DNA of 64,000 bases from Leptodontidium sp. MPI-SDFR-AT-0119. Its lineage: Eukaryota > Ascomycota > Leotiomycetes > Helotiales > Leptodontidiaceae. Positions 32,461 through 45,100 of this stretch are shown here, piece after piece; the stretch's first letter is position 1, and each line of letters begins with the position of its first letter. Location: the NCBI GenBank assembly GCA_020726505.1, contig JAHLEZ010000047.1, positions 62,001 to 126,000 on the forward strand, in the 5' to 3' direction. The notes under the pieces were generated by a model, which was not told where the DNA came from, ran no database searches, and worked only from the letters and a program-made list of their open reading frames with translations. The translations under genes were made by a program, and so were the position numbers.

Positions 32461-35400
32461 GTCTGTGGTAGTGGCGGTGGAGTGGAGAGTTGGGTTGTTT
32501 TGAAGTCGGACTCAAAGTTGAACTGGAAGCTGGAATGAGTGGTTGGTTGTCTAGCCAGACGATATCTGCCAGCAAGTAGAAGAGAAGAGAAGGTTCTGCA
32601 GATGAGATGAGATCTGAAGAAGTGCCAGCTGGATGGAGGCTGATGGACGTCGAGATACTGACTGAGGTTGTTAGATCAGGGGAGGAGGTGTGATATCGGT
32701 AGGTCAGGAACAGAGACGGGCGGAGAGGAGAGGAAGGTCGGTGTCCCGGTGTCCCCTTCCCCTCCCCTTCCTCCCGGCCAGTATGAAACCCCCCCGGCAA
32801 CAGCCCATCGTTGCAGCAGACCAAGCCCCTCGAGGCCCCCCAGATTACTTCTCTAACCCTAAACGTGTGAGTTGCTGACCGCTGGCTGTGTTGTTATTGG
32901 TGGTAGTGCCGTTACCCCGCACCCGCACGCACTATTCGGGGCGCTCGGGGCGTAGCGCTGACCCCGGATAATGGAAGGGGAGTGGCGGAGAATCCATGCA
33001 TGCATGCAGGGTCTTGGTCTGGGGGTGGGCTGGATTGTGGAGGAGGGTATTTTGGAAGAGGATGGGGAACTCTGTTCTTGAAGATGGAGATACTTCTTTT
33101 TGTCGACTCGTCTCTACTCGACACAATGACTGCATCATGAAGAGCTGAGCTTGCAGCATCATCCACCAAAGAACGAACACAACAAGGAGAAAAGTAATAC
33201 CCACCCTCCCGCGGTGCTGACTATCCCATGAACCTTATCTTCCGGCTGAAGGATCATCTCGAGGAGCTTCACTTTATGCTTCGATCTGCTATGGAGTAGA
33301 GACTTTCTGGAAGCAGGTAACACTTCGCAGATTCTCACCAGGCCAAGTATCCATTCAGCAAGCTGCAGCTTTGTTCCCAGACAGTCGACGGCCTTATCTG
33401 CCTCCTATGGTAGGTATACAGCCTCGCCCTGCATGGAACATCCATAATATACTCGTATAGCACAGCGAAAGACAGTCTTCTAGACGTCCAACAACTGGTC
33501 AAAGAGTCCAGGTATGAGGCCGCCATCAAGCCCAGCCCGCGGATTGAGACATAACTATGCCTGAGCGATACAATCTCTCATGGAGGCCCTCCAAGTTGTC
33601 CCTTCCCACTCCGAATTCATCGTCCGAGGCAATCAACACTTGTGTGCATGTCTGTCCATCCAGAACGTCCTTTCCCGAGCCGGTTTCCACATCATTCGGG
33701 GGTATGGCAACTGCTTATCCCTTCCCAGCTATCGAACGAAGCGGTTTCGGAGAGGTATGTACTGGGCAAGGAGGGGTGGTATGAGGAGGAGGAGGAGGAC
33801 GAGGAGGAGGGTTCGTATAACTCGAGGGACTTGAATGACTGCTCGGATGAGAAATCGAGGCCGTGGATCCGAAGTAGAATCGTAAGATTGAGAGGTCCAT
33901 TGGCATTAATATTAGCAACAACATACGGAAATGAAAACATTGAAAGCGCTATGGGAAGTTGGTGAGGATTGGAGAGAATTGGAGAGTGCCACAACTGGTC
34001 TTGAAAGGGGACAACTTCACTCGCAGCAGCCTCGCGAGGTGAGGGGCGAAATAAAATCGAAGCTTGGACCATGTGCTTAGAATTGCGCTTGGTGTGCGTA
34101 GGTTGGATCCTGGTCTTGGTCTCAGGCCGGAAGCGGGGAACGGAGGCGAATATTAACAAAACACCATAACTAGGCTAGTGTGAGATGATGCCGCGGCGGA
34201 AGGAAAGGGACTGAATGGTTTGTGTTTGGATAGAATTGCTCTTCCAACTCTTTTCTTTAATTACAGCTCTTCATCATATGATACTATCCTACAGTGCCGA
34301 GTCTATTTTCGTCGTTGATATTACTACTATTCCCAGGCTCCTTTGGCAGCTCATCGGACTATCTTCCCCATCATTACTCCTCTAAACAACCTATATAATG
34401 AGCGCATATTAGAACCCCAATAAAATAGCTAGAAAGTCTGGCATGCGATCATTGAAGCCAAAGAAAGGAGCTGGACGGCGAGACTTTCTCATGAGAGTGA
34501 GATTTGGCAGAAAAGAAACCCGTAATCGTAGGATCCTAGAGAGTTTAAATCAGCTATCGACCGTGTCTGCCATTCCAGCGATCAAAAATACCCGGCAAGC
34601 CATCTTTAGTAGTGAACGCCTTCACGACATAGTTGATATATTCGCCGAAGGTCCCCTTTAGACTATAGTCGGGACCGATCTAGTCAGGACCCTAAAATTC
34701 ATAGCGAGAGATTTTTTCATCTCAAAAGAGGACTTTCCAATCACTTACATCTTGTGGCCGTATATCGACCGCCATTTTCTGGTACTAATTTGAGTAAGGA
34801 TGAATGAGCACGAATGTTTCAACTTGGCATTACGATACCTATGGGTTCGACGAGCTTTTCAGATTCCAGAAATCTCGAATTGGGTTATATTCACGACTCG
34901 TGATGTGCTAAATTGGGGCTCAAGTGGAGCCGTCCCATTTTAGACGCATGGTGCTTGCTATCGCCACAATCTTAAAGGTAAGATTTTGACAAGTGAGGTT
35001 TACACGACATCTTGTTGTTGAGGAGAAGAAGCTTCGCTGCTGCGCTCAACCTCAAGATGATTTCTCGTGAAACTTTGAGATTATTTTAAATTTAACAAAA
35101 CCAGTATGTGTATCAGTAGAAAGAATTCGTTGTGAGAGGAGATAGTCAAAGAACGACGTTACAGTTCTCTAGCCATCTGAAAAAGGTAATTGAGCATGAT
35201 CTGGATTGGAGTCAAAAGGCCAATTCTGCTCAGACTCCCCCCAAATCGTTCGATGGACCTGCTGTTACTTGAAAGGCTCTAGAAGCCTTGAACATTACGT
35301 AAGGTTCGCCCTAACCCTGTGTAAGAGGGGTAGCTATCTCCTCCATTCAAGACAAATCCCTGGTAACCATCATTGATTGACGCAACTAACGTCAAGAACA

Positions 35401-37644
35401 ACGCCTACGAGGAATATTCTGATGAGGTGGATTGGCCGGACGTGGCGGGAAAGGTCGTTCTATGTTCGTAATGACCATTTGACATCAGAACGAGTTTACC
35501 GAATAGGAATCAGAGTTGATCATCGGAAATTGGCATGTTGGGCAGGGTTCCCACGGCGGAAATGGATAGACCGATAAACTATGGCGGGTAGCGAAGAGTG
35601 GACACATTACAATGCTAAAACTACCCCGGACATAAACGCGAAAAGCGGAATTGGAAATAATAGCACGACGACATGGATGGATTATGAGCCTCTCATATCC
35701 TATGGACCATCATCTCCCCAATTTCCCTCCCATCAGCGCAGGTACCGTTATATCAAGCAGCACTTGCTGCAGTCCCCACGAGGAGAAGGGGGAAGGGAAG
35801 AACAGGAAAGTAGAGACTTAGCAACCTGCGGCATTAAAAGATGATGCAGATAGATAGATAGAGAAAAACGTATATTACTCACTGCACCTCTTCATCCTTC
35901 GAAAAATTCCCTCGGGGTGCGGTGATGGAAGTATGAACAGATACATGGAGGTGATGTTGTTTTGATGTAGGTTGTGAGTGAAGCGCTGTAAGCGATTAAG
36001 GGGCCTATGGTAGCTGTGATCCAAGCTACGCGCCTTGGCGTATTTCTGATGCTGAAGCGCGTCTGTCGCAGTCTCGACCATCATCCTCGTCTAGTCCTCC
36101 AGACATGAACCGCATCGATGGATACCCTCACGAATTCTTGCTCACAACACACGCCGGTGTAGTCCGCACATGGCCAAGTATCTTTGCCATTCGACCGGAT
36201 TCCATGCGGATAGGTCCCAATAATCTGCCGGGTCGTCACGACGAAGAAGCACGTTCCAGTGGGCTTGACCCGGTGGCATCAACGCCTCCAATTTCTATTG
36301 CTATTCCTATATGTCATATGCCTTCTGCTAATTGATATAAGTTGTGTCATCAGTAGTCTTGCTGCCACTACAGCATACCATTCCCTCGACGGTCATCGGG
36401 AGAACCATCAATTCGAAATCCCCTTCTCGGGTCTTTGCCTCCCATAATGGATATCACCAACTCAACTACCCTCCACAGCTGATATGGGTGTTTACCTCCT
36501 CCATATATACCTATACACACAAGTGAAGCTGACATTGGTCGCTCTGCCAGGGCAATACGAACAATCAAAAAGGCTGGGAGAGGTATGGGCTGACGAGTGT
36601 TTTGGCAGGACTGAGCAAGTGGCTGCGACTTTGATCATGTCAACAATTATATGCCAGGCTACACAACTTCCTCTCTTCTGTGTGAGGCTCGGGTTTGTTG
36701 TCTGCTAGTCTGCCACAGGCTGGAGTAGCATGGTCAGGTCCTTGGTTATCCGTAGGTATCGAATGCTGTAAATAGGTTGGCCTCTTCCCTGAGATGCTAA
36801 CTTCGTTACTACCGAACTGAGTCTGCACATCACCATCCTATCAGTATAGGTTCAAATTCTCCCATCACTCACCTCCCACCCCGTCCTATCAGACCATAAC
36901 TCGATTATGCTTTTGCCAATCCTTACAGCTTTCTCAATCCAGCTATTCTCGGCCGAAGCCAGTATCAGTATCGTCAAAGCCTTCTTCTGCTCTGCACGTC
37001 GTTCTGAGGCGTCAGACTAATGAGGTAAAAGTAGCTCGATTGCTCGCTCAGCGGCGTGCATCTCAGCCATCCCACCCTATGATGACAGCTCGCTGTCCTC
37101 TTGCATGGAGGGGTAGTAGCCCAGGCTTGGCTTTTGCTGGGCATGTCCTCTGATAAGCACAGGATTGGACGCCATAGCGTTCGGAACGCTGGAAGCTACA
37201 CTGAACGGGCAGTTGCCCCTCCTTGTGAAGGAGCTTCTGTACTTCTAGGGGCTTGGCTTGAGGGGTGTTTGTCAATGTTGTCCTTGGCTGGCGTTGCCTT
37301 TGGAGAACTCCTCCGTGTGGAGATACACATATTTTTTCTTACTGCAGCTGGTGGATAGCAACCTCCGCGGGGCAATGGCAGGAAGCTATGCTATCAGCAA
37401 GTTGCTCGTCCTTGCCTGCAAAGCAATGGCTGTCTTGGGCAACACGAGATTGGACAATGACAGCAGAGGTGAGTGGGCGTGGGTGGGCTTCAGGCCTGCA
37501 TCTTGCAGCGCAGATATTTACCTCCATATAATAAGATGGCCTCCTCTCCTTCTCCCTCTTTTTCTCCTCTGACTGTTTCCCCTCAGTTTGCTCTCGAACT
37601 CCTCAACAACCTCACTTCCCAAGCATCTCCCTAGCTTTAAAGTC
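32461..37644. other. Long gene-free stretch (5.2 kb)
   Basis: No convincing protein gene on either strand. There is a purine-rich GAGGAG run at about 33.78-33.82 kb, which creates a false poly-Ser frame on the minus strand. A frame at 34443-34661 continues after its stop in a faintly helical, charged sequence, possibly gene debris. Before the gene at 37645 there is a TATA-like CATATAATAAGA at about 37.53 kb. Confidence 0.4.
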
Positions 37645-39182
37645 ATGAAGTCTACCATTGCTCTCGCAGCTGCTGGGTTTGCTTGCAGCGTTGTTGCTGA
37701 GACCATTCATGGTGTCACCATCTTCTCACGCCATGGAGACAGTAAGCTCATCTCAATCAAAGCAGGTCCAAGTTACTGACCTACTACACCAGGAACATCC
37801 AAACATTATTCGGGCTATTCATTGACCCCTCTGGGCTTCACCGAGAACTTTGAAGTTGGTTCCGACTACCGCGATATCTACATCGCCAGTGGAGCTCCAA
37901 AACAGATCTTGGGCATTTCGGCCTCGAAATATGTCCCCTCTCAGGTCTTTGCTAGTGCGCCAGATCAACAGGTACAGTTAGCTAAGCTTATTGTTGATGT
38001 ACGATGACTGACCAGGCGTGCCAACAGGTACTTCTGAACACTGCCACTGCCTTCCTCCAAGGCCTCTACCCTCCTCTCGAACCTATCAATGCCACTCTCG
38101 CAGTTCAATCCTTGAACAATGGCACATCCTACACAAACCCTCTCAATGGCTATCAATATGTTGTTCTCCATGGCGAGGAATCCACGGCCCCCGATACCAT
38201 TTGGATCAAAGGAGACGAAGGCTGCCCTTCTGCAACAAAGTTCCAAGGTACCTTCGAGGACTCAGCCGAGTTTGCATCTCTTAACGAGAGCACGAGGCCA
38301 TTCTACCAGCAATTCTGGGACGTCCTCAAGAATGTCTATGACTACACTCCAGAGCTCCTTAGCTACGAGAAGGCCTACGATATCTTCGATCTGATCAATG
38401 TGGCCACCATCCACAATGCGTCGCTTGTCTCGAACATCACCGATGACCAGCTCTTCCAACTCCGAACACTCGCCGACTCTGCTGAATTCGGGTACAACTA
38501 TAACCGCACCATGGCCGGGCGATCAATCGGTGGCCAAACTCTCCTCGGCGGCGTCTTCGCTCAATTGAATCAAACCGTCTCCTCGAAGGCAAAGCTAAAG
38601 TTCTCCCTCCTCGCAGGGAGCTACGACAATTTCATGGCAAGCTTCGGCCTGATGAATCTCACTGTAGCAAACGCCGATTTCTACGGCCTCCCAGCGTATG
38701 CCTCGACTATGTCATTCGAGCTATTTACTGAGGCCAATATGACTACTTTCCCCTCCAATGTTGGCGATCTCAACGTGCGCTTTTTGTTCCGCAATGGCTC
38801 AGATGCAGGCGCTTCCCCAATCGCTTATCCACTCTTTGGCGGCTCAGCGATGTCCCTTTCTTGGAGCGAATTCTCTGCCCAGATCAAGGCACGAGCGATC
38901 ACTTCTGTGGGTCAATGGTGCTCATCTTGCAACGCAACGCAGTCATTCTGCCCATCTCACGCTGGAACCTCGTCAAACACACCGACGCTTTCTGAGGCTG
39001 AAAATTCATCCTCCGGCGGTATCTCGCATGCAGTTGCTGGCGTCATTGGCGCCGTTGTTACACTTGCTGTGGTTGCTCTCGCCGGTTTGGCATTCTGGCT
39101 GGTTAAGAGGAAGAAAAACTCCTGCTCATGCTACGGCAGTGGAGCATGGTGTTCCTGTCGAGAAGAAGACGAGTTTGTCTAG
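37645..39182 (+). CDS. Membrane-anchored histidine-phosphatase-like (acid phosphatase clan) protein
   Basis: Introns at 37742-37792 and 37972-38027 leave 476 residues. The start, MKSTIALAAAGFACSVVA, is a signal peptide. The phosphohistidine motif FSRHGDRTSK is completed across intron 1. The body is rich in N-glycosylation sites (NGT, NES, NAS, NRT, NQT, NLT, NMT). The usual C-terminal HD pair, which supplies the proton donor in this superfamily, reads SYDNFMASFG here: Tyr replaces His. Four cysteines (CSSC, CPS) precede a Ser-rich linker, then one transmembrane helix (VAGVIGAVVTLAVVALAGLAFWLV), a KRKK stop-transfer and a Cys-rich tail (SCSCYGSGAWCSC). It should be a type I surface or secretory-pathway protein. 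Activity is uncertain because of the altered motif. Confidence 0.8.
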
Positions 39183-39799
39183 TTAAGGTGTGAATTTGGT
39201 AGATGTGATGTCTTAGGTTATACACATTTTCTAGACTCGTTCTATGCGTTGTTCGGCCGAGATCTGAACGTGTCTTGCTTTGGCTCAAGGATTCTCTGGT
39301 ATTTTAATAACAAATGTCACTGTGTTGTTTACCTCTGTGCCAAGCATATTTCCTGGCTGCAGCTTCTCAAATCTGCATGAGTGAGCGCCTTTCTTTTTGC
39401 TTTCCAAATCATACAATGCACTGCCAACGGGTGCTATTCTCCAGGCCGGGAGTACATATATTAGTTCTATCTATTCCATCTCTATTTCTGTTTCTAGTTC
39501 TTCTTTCCTCTTTCTGCGAATGGACAAGTTTGTCTGAAGGTTGGGACAGACCATAGTACCCCCACCTTTGGAATCCGCCCATAGGCTCTTGTTTGCCTTT
39601 CCATTCAACCTCGCACTCACCACAGCTCGCCGACGTCAACAGACTTCTTAATCGTTGAGGTGTCTAGTGCTGTGTAAAAATATGTTACTCTAGCTTCATG
39701 CTTCCCCACGCTTCCTTCGGACTTCTCTACTGCAGCCACGAACTTTGTATCTTAAGACCCATCATCCAATATCACGTTTTTACAAGGTGAGCTCGCAGT
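39183..39799. other. Intergenic stretch
   Basis: 3' flank of the phosphatase-like gene and CT-rich sequence at 39.46-39.53 kb. I see no gene. Confidence 0.35.
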
Positions 39800-41142
39800 C
39801 ATCTCTACCCGTCGTAGAGAGGACATTGATAGGTGGCTCTCTCGAGATCCCAAGGATGATCAATGGGCTATGGCAACTTGCGGGTGGGCACGACAAAGCC
39901 ATTGATATCGAGAGCGCATCGAAGGCAATGGATGAATTGAAAGTCATTCCTATCCATTATTCACAGCATCCCTGACGGCAGAATTCAGGATATCTCTTGG
40001 TCTTGATACTTTTGATATGGCAGACCATTATGGTGATTCAGGTATTTTTACCTCTTTCGCTATCATAGATTGGGAGACTGGGACTTGAGTGAAGTAGAAT
40101 TCATCATCGGACATCACCACACACACTCCAAAAAGAAAGAAATAGCATTCACGAAATGGTGTCCAACAACCCAAAGCAAAGATTTATTCCAACAAACCGC
40201 AGCCGCCGTCGATCTGGCACTGGAGAGGATGAAACACTCCACCATCCCCTTCTTTCAATATCCGTCTCCCTATCCCTTCCCCCAGTTACCATACCAAACT
40301 TAAGGTGATACCATACAATCAAAACCACAGCTGGTCCTACTCCTCCCCCACCTTCCTCACGCACATACACCACATCCACACTCTCCACACCTCCGGAAAA
40401 ATCTCCCTCATAGGTTTAACCAACACCGACACCGCGCACCTCGAACTCCTCCTCAACAGCGGCTTCCGCATTGCAACAAACTAAGTATCCATCTCCGTTC
40501 TCGACCGTCGAGTTACGCGCCAACGGATATCCGACGTATGTGTCAAGCACGGTGTAGGTATCCTCGCCTATGGAGTTCTGCTCGGTGGTTTCCTGAGTGA
40601 GAAATGGCTTGGTGCTGTTGAGCCTGATCCAAGTAAGCTGGGGGAGGGGAATGGAGAGATGAATTGGAGTTTACGGAAGTACTTACGTTTCATCAACGCC
40701 GCTGGGGGATGGGCTGTTTTCCAAAACCTATTGCGAGCACTTAATACCGTGGCGGAGAGACATGGTGTGCGTATTCCTGCTGTGGCTATGAGATTTGCGT
40801 TGAATGTTCCGGGTGTGAGCGCTGTTATTGTAGGGACGAGATTGTCTGCTGATTCTGGGGAGTATGCGAGGAGGAATATGCAAGTTTTTGGGTTGAGGTT
40901 GACAGATGAGGATAGGTCTGTTGTTGGGGGGGGGGGGGGGGGGGGGGGAGGCGCAGGGGCTGTTGAGGGATTTACCTGGGGACTGTGGGGATGAGTATAG
41001 ATGGGAGCCGTTTTTGACTGCAAGGGGGGATTTGAGTGATCATTTACAGGAAAGTGATCAAGCTTTAGAGTTGGCGAAAGCGCTGGAAGAGGGAAGAGGG
41101 CTGAGCACTCTTCGGGAAGTAAGTGGGAATCTATTGCAGTGA
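39800..41142 (+). pseudogene. Aldo-keto reductase, frameshifted and truncated by stops
   Basis: AKR family pieces appear in the right order but in different frames. VVERTLIGGSLEIPRMINGLWQLAGG opens it at about 39.8 kb. TFDMADHYGDSG follows at about 40.02 kb, FTKWCP and AVDLALERMKH at about 40.16 kb, and GFRIATN-stop-VSISVLDRRV at about 40.47 kb, where TAA stands in for an expected Gln codon. Then come VKHGVGILAYGVLLGGFLSEKW, INAAGGWAVFQNLL and FALNVPGVSAVIVGTRLSA. A 23-base G tract lies at 40926-40948. The tail SDHLQESDQALELAKALEEG still reads open in another frame. At least four shifts or stops are needed, so no working reductase is made. Confidence 0.85.
40926..40948 (+). repeat. Homopolymer tract of 23 G
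   Basis: An uninterrupted G23 run inside the decayed aldo-keto reductase, separating its ILTDEDRSV block from the C-terminal tail. The exact length may be uncertain for sequencing reasons. Confidence 0.9.
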
Positions 41143-41214
41143 GTCTTCCTTGCCCACAGTCTTTACTCTTGGTTCGGAAGGGAAATTTTGCACGTAGATA
41201 GGAGTTAAATACTT

Positions 41215-41615
41215 GTAGGGGTACTCCCACGCCGTTCGCATAAACAACACAATTCATATCTCAGGCACAACCGCCAACCCACCGCCTTGTCTTCTCCACC
41301 CCATCCGCGCCATCGGGCTTCCTCCCCCTACAACCAAACGATCGCCATCCTCGACATAATTTCACATGCACTTCACCAGCTCGGCTCTGATCTCAAAGAT
41401 GTGGCGAGAACGAGAATTATTGTGAGGCATGAGAGGGATTGCGAGAAGGTTAGTAAGGCACATGGATGGGTGTTGGTTGTCTTGGGGTGAAGCCGGCGAA
41501 TACCTTGCTTGTTGGCGGGATTGTGGGGGAAGAGTTCTTGGTGGAGGTTGAGGCGGAGGTGGTGGTTGGGTGCGGTGAGAGGGGCGTTTGGAGAGTTAGT
41601 GAGAGGGACGAATGA
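41215..41615 (+). pseudogene. RidA/YjgF-like (L-PSP) protein, frameshifted
   Basis: Segments of the RidA fold occur in order: YSHAVRINNTIHISGTTA, then ILDIISHALHQLGSDLKDVARTRIIV and VSKAHGWV, and after a frame change VKPANTLLVGGIVGEEFLVEVEAEV. RidA enzymes deaminate reactive imine/enamine intermediates. The last part (N-T-L-LVGGIV....VE.EAEV) is the family's C-terminal signature. Two frame changes make it a pseudogene. It follows the decayed aldo-keto reductase at close range on the same strand, so the two may have been one gene pair or a fusion. Confidence 0.75.
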
Positions 41616-42444
41616 CTTGTGATTTTGTGAAGCCCTAGATCTGAGATCTGAGTGGAGTCCAAATGGCGTTTGCGTTCATATTTCCGCAATGGGTCAACGG
41701 AGACTAAATTTCACGACAGGATGAAATCATGAGCTTGGCACTAGAAATATATGTGCCAAAAGGCAGGTCCCTTCTATCTGTTTAACAAATATCAGGTCAT
41801 CGAGGTTCCCATCGATGGCTTTTATCTTCCAAAATTTCTATGGGGATTGGAAAGTGGGGCGATGGTAGTTAGAGAAGTTTATCTATTTAGGTCACAAGCG
41901 AGCCCCTTTTCATTTTCACGCTTGAGTTTCATCAACGTCAACAACGAATGCCTTCTCTCTAATTTCGCTCAGCAATGCATTAGACTTGACCTTCCGATTT
42001 ATCAATCCCTCCGCTGAAGGCAAGATGTTTCTTAATGGAACTAAATGATCGATAAAAACCTTGATGGATTAGTGGATAGCCAGCATTTAGCCTGAAGTGC
42101 TGCCAAGCCAAACATCCCACGATGGGAATCCTCCTCGAAAGTTCACCCCGCAATATTGACGTATTCATGGACCTCACGAAGACAGAACTGCTACACCGAC
42201 AGCTACCTTGGTATTTAGTGTCCACTTTAGAGATCAATTTCTACAGTATTGAGCTATGATCATCATCCAATGTCTGACTTCGGGCAATATGCCACCGAAA
42301 GATCGGCTGGGCTATCGGCTCCACGGAAGAACGAACTTCTCCATCTTGGAGGGTGATTGAGCCTAAGTCTAGGATATAAGATTTTTACAATCCCCGATGT
42401 TGATTCCTGACGGGAATGTGCGAAACCTCAATTGTCGAATCACT
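41616..42444. other. Intergenic stretch before the GH43 gene
   Basis: No gene seen. It should contain the GH43 promoter; a TATAAGATTT lies at 42375-42384. Confidence 0.35.
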
Positions 42445-44254
42445 ATGTTCAAACATTTAGTTCTGTTCGTCGGCTTCGTCGCCGAGGCACTGGCTACAAA
42501 CTCTACATATTTGAATCCCATTCTCCCAGGCTTTCATCCAGACCCAAGCTGTATATTTGTACCTGAGCTAGACGATACTTATTTCTGCGCGTCATCAAGC
42601 TTTCTCGTCTTCCCAGGGATTCGTCAGTCTTCCCCTCCCTTTCGCCTCAGCAATTCTAAACTTTCCAGCAATCCACGCAAGCCGCGACCTGCGCTCCTGG
42701 AAACTTATCTCCAATGCCCTCTCTCGGCCTTCTCAACTTCCAGGCCTCAACACAACAAAACGTGCCACATCCGGGATCTGGGCTTCGACACTCCGCTACC
42801 ACGATGGCACATTTTACGTCTTCACCACACACGTCTACGGCGACTACCCCAAGAACGCCACGAACCGTTTCGACAATCTTGTCTTCACAACTAACAATCC
42901 ATACAGCTCAGCTGCTTGGTCTGATCCTCTACATTTCAACTTCACGGGATACGATGTCAGTCCGTTCTGGCATGATGATGGGAAGGTGTACGTTACTGGG
43001 ACGTTCGCATGGGAAGTCTTGCCTGGGATTCAGATGTTTACCCTTGACCTGAAAAGCGGCGCTGTGGGACCCGTGCGTAATATTTGGAACGGTACCGGAG
43101 CAAGTGCGCCAGAAGGACCACATATATACCATAGAGACGGCTGGTACTACCTGCTTATCGCCGAAGGTGGAACGGGAGCTGGTCATATGGTGAGTATGGC
43201 TCGGACTCAATCTATCGATGGTCCTTACACCAGCAGCCCATCGAACCCGGTCCTCACGAATGCGAACTCCACTTCCTATTTCCAGAACCTAGGACATGCG
43301 GATCTCTTCCAGGATCGATATGGAAAGTGGTGGGGTGTGGCGCTCAGTGTGAGGCAAGGACCAGATGGGAGTTATCCTATGGGAAGAGAGACGGTGATGA
43401 CTCCCGTGACGTGGAAGAGAGGAGAATGGCCTGTTTTCTCACCGTTGACGGGGGTGATGAATGGTTGGTTTTTAGATGAGGAGGATGTTCTCTCGATGGG
43501 AGAGGGCTCATTGGTCACTGCAGGTGATGGCGTTTCGTTTATGCCGGGTGAGACTTTCAAACCGGAATTCGTGCATTGGCGATTTCCTGTTGAGGAGAGT
43601 TATGTGATTTCTCCAAAGGGACATGAGGGGAGTTTGCAGCTTACTTCGAGTTTGTCAAATTTGACGGGGCATGATGGAAGGAGTGCGGAGGCGAACGGAC
43701 AGACTTTCCTTGCGAGGAGACAGGTGGACTCGTTGTTTAAGTTTAGTGTTTCGTTTGATGTTGGGGAACTGAAAATTGCGGAGCAGGAGGTTGGGGTTTC
43801 GGTGTTTTTGGATCAGGTATGTAGCACCTGCTCTTCTCTTGGCATGTTTTGACATGAACTGACTGACCTTTTCGATAAGTTACACCATTATGACCTTGGT
43901 TTCGTAATCTCTGCCAACAACACTCCCATCCTGCGCATGCGTGGTATCACCACCGTGCCGGCATTCGTCTCACCCACCATCGCCACATTACCCATTCCAC
44001 CATCATGGCTCACTTCAAAACAACTCGCCTTCCAGATCCGCATGGCTAATGTTACGCACTACACTTTCTCTGCTGGACCTGTTGGCAAGCTGAGCGCGAT
44101 GCAGGATGTGGAATTCGCTTCTGGCTTGGGACTAACGTGGGGATTCACTGGTGCGTTGTTGGGTGTTTATGCTACGAGTAATGATGTTCCAGTGGGGTTC
44201 AAAACCTGGGTTCGGGATTGGCAGTATGAAGGGCTGGGACAGATTGTGGACTGA
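42445..44254 (+). CDS. Secreted GH43 family glycosidase (beta-xylosidase / arabinofuranosidase type)
   Basis: Introns 42623-42668 and 43817-43879 leave 566 residues. The start MFKHLVLFVGFVAEALA is a signal peptide; the in-frame codons upstream of it would spoil this. The catalytic domain opens with NPILPGFHPDPSC, where the Asp of HPDPS is the expected general base. YFCASSSFLVFPGI and GIWASTLRYHDGTFYVF follow, then APEGPHIYHRDGWYYLLIAEGG, where the Glu of EGPH is the expected general acid, and QNLGHADLFQDRYGKWWGVALS. Residues from about 330 on form a beta-sandwich-like C-terminal domain as in fungal GH43 xylosidases. Such enzymes strip xylose or arabinose from plant cell-wall hemicellulose. 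The frame is intact. Confidence 0.9.
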
Positions 44255-45100
44255 AGAATTTAAGGACATTATTGAGACTGCTCAGTCGTTCACTTGCCGT
44301 AGATTATATACTTTTCATCTCAAAAAGCAGTCCGTTCCTAACTGAGGACACTTTGACATCATCCCAAGCAGCTTATTGCTGGACCAATGGTGAACAGAAA
44401 GAGTCTACAGTTGTAAACTCACTTCATGGCTGGAAGGGTAAACATAGTGTTGTTTTTCTTCATCCCAGTTATCCAGGCCGATATTGCAAGATCTACGGCC
44501 ACAGGCCGGCTCTCCCTTTTGCTTGAGCGCCAAAAGGCTCCCCCCCCCTAATGTTTCTTAATTACAGCGTCTGAATGGCGAATAAGAATGAGATTGAGGT
44601 AGCGCCTACCGAAGCTTGCTAAACCTCGCTAGAAATAAACAAAATTACTGGAACACAAGACTCCATATCACCTTGCATGCATTTTCCAAAACTCTACAGA
44701 GGAGCATCACTTTCCTACCATTGATTTCGTTCAACCTGAACAATAAAAATCAGAAGGATTTTTGAAGCTCCTTGACTTCTTTCTTTCTTTTGCGTTTTCT
44801 TTTCTGAGTCGTGTCAATGGTGAAGGTCACGGTGTGTTCACGCCGCAGGCACGTGATACCAACACAGCCCACCTCGCTTCGCCTCGCATCTCACCAACGT
44901 CCTGCAGAGGTTATTTATAAAGTTGCTAAAATAATCTGTGCGTACAAATAGAGTGCCCACGAGTCCTGATTCCAATTCCGCCTGAATCGAATTTAGCTTT
45001 CGACAAGTTCAAATCTGAAGTTTGATTCACAGGCCAGCGTGATTCTGTCGCCATTATACAATTCCTTACCTCAAGTCCTACTCGGCAACGATACAATATC
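44255..45100. other. Intergenic stretch
   Basis: 3' flank of the GH43 gene and the upstream region of the ankyrin gene. It has a C9 run at about 44.54 kb and CT/TTTC-rich sequence at about 44.78-44.81 kb. Nothing coding seen. Confidence 0.35.

Noticed and set aside
32195..32824. Minus-strand frame of 209 codons
   Set aside because: It overlaps the small mitochondrial-type gene in another frame. That gene has a presequence, a clean intron and a membrane helix; this frame has only low-complexity Ser/Pro.
33692..34159. Minus-strand frame of 155 codons with a poly-Ser run
   Set aside because: The Ser run is produced by a GAGGAG repeat, and the rest shows no conserved pattern.
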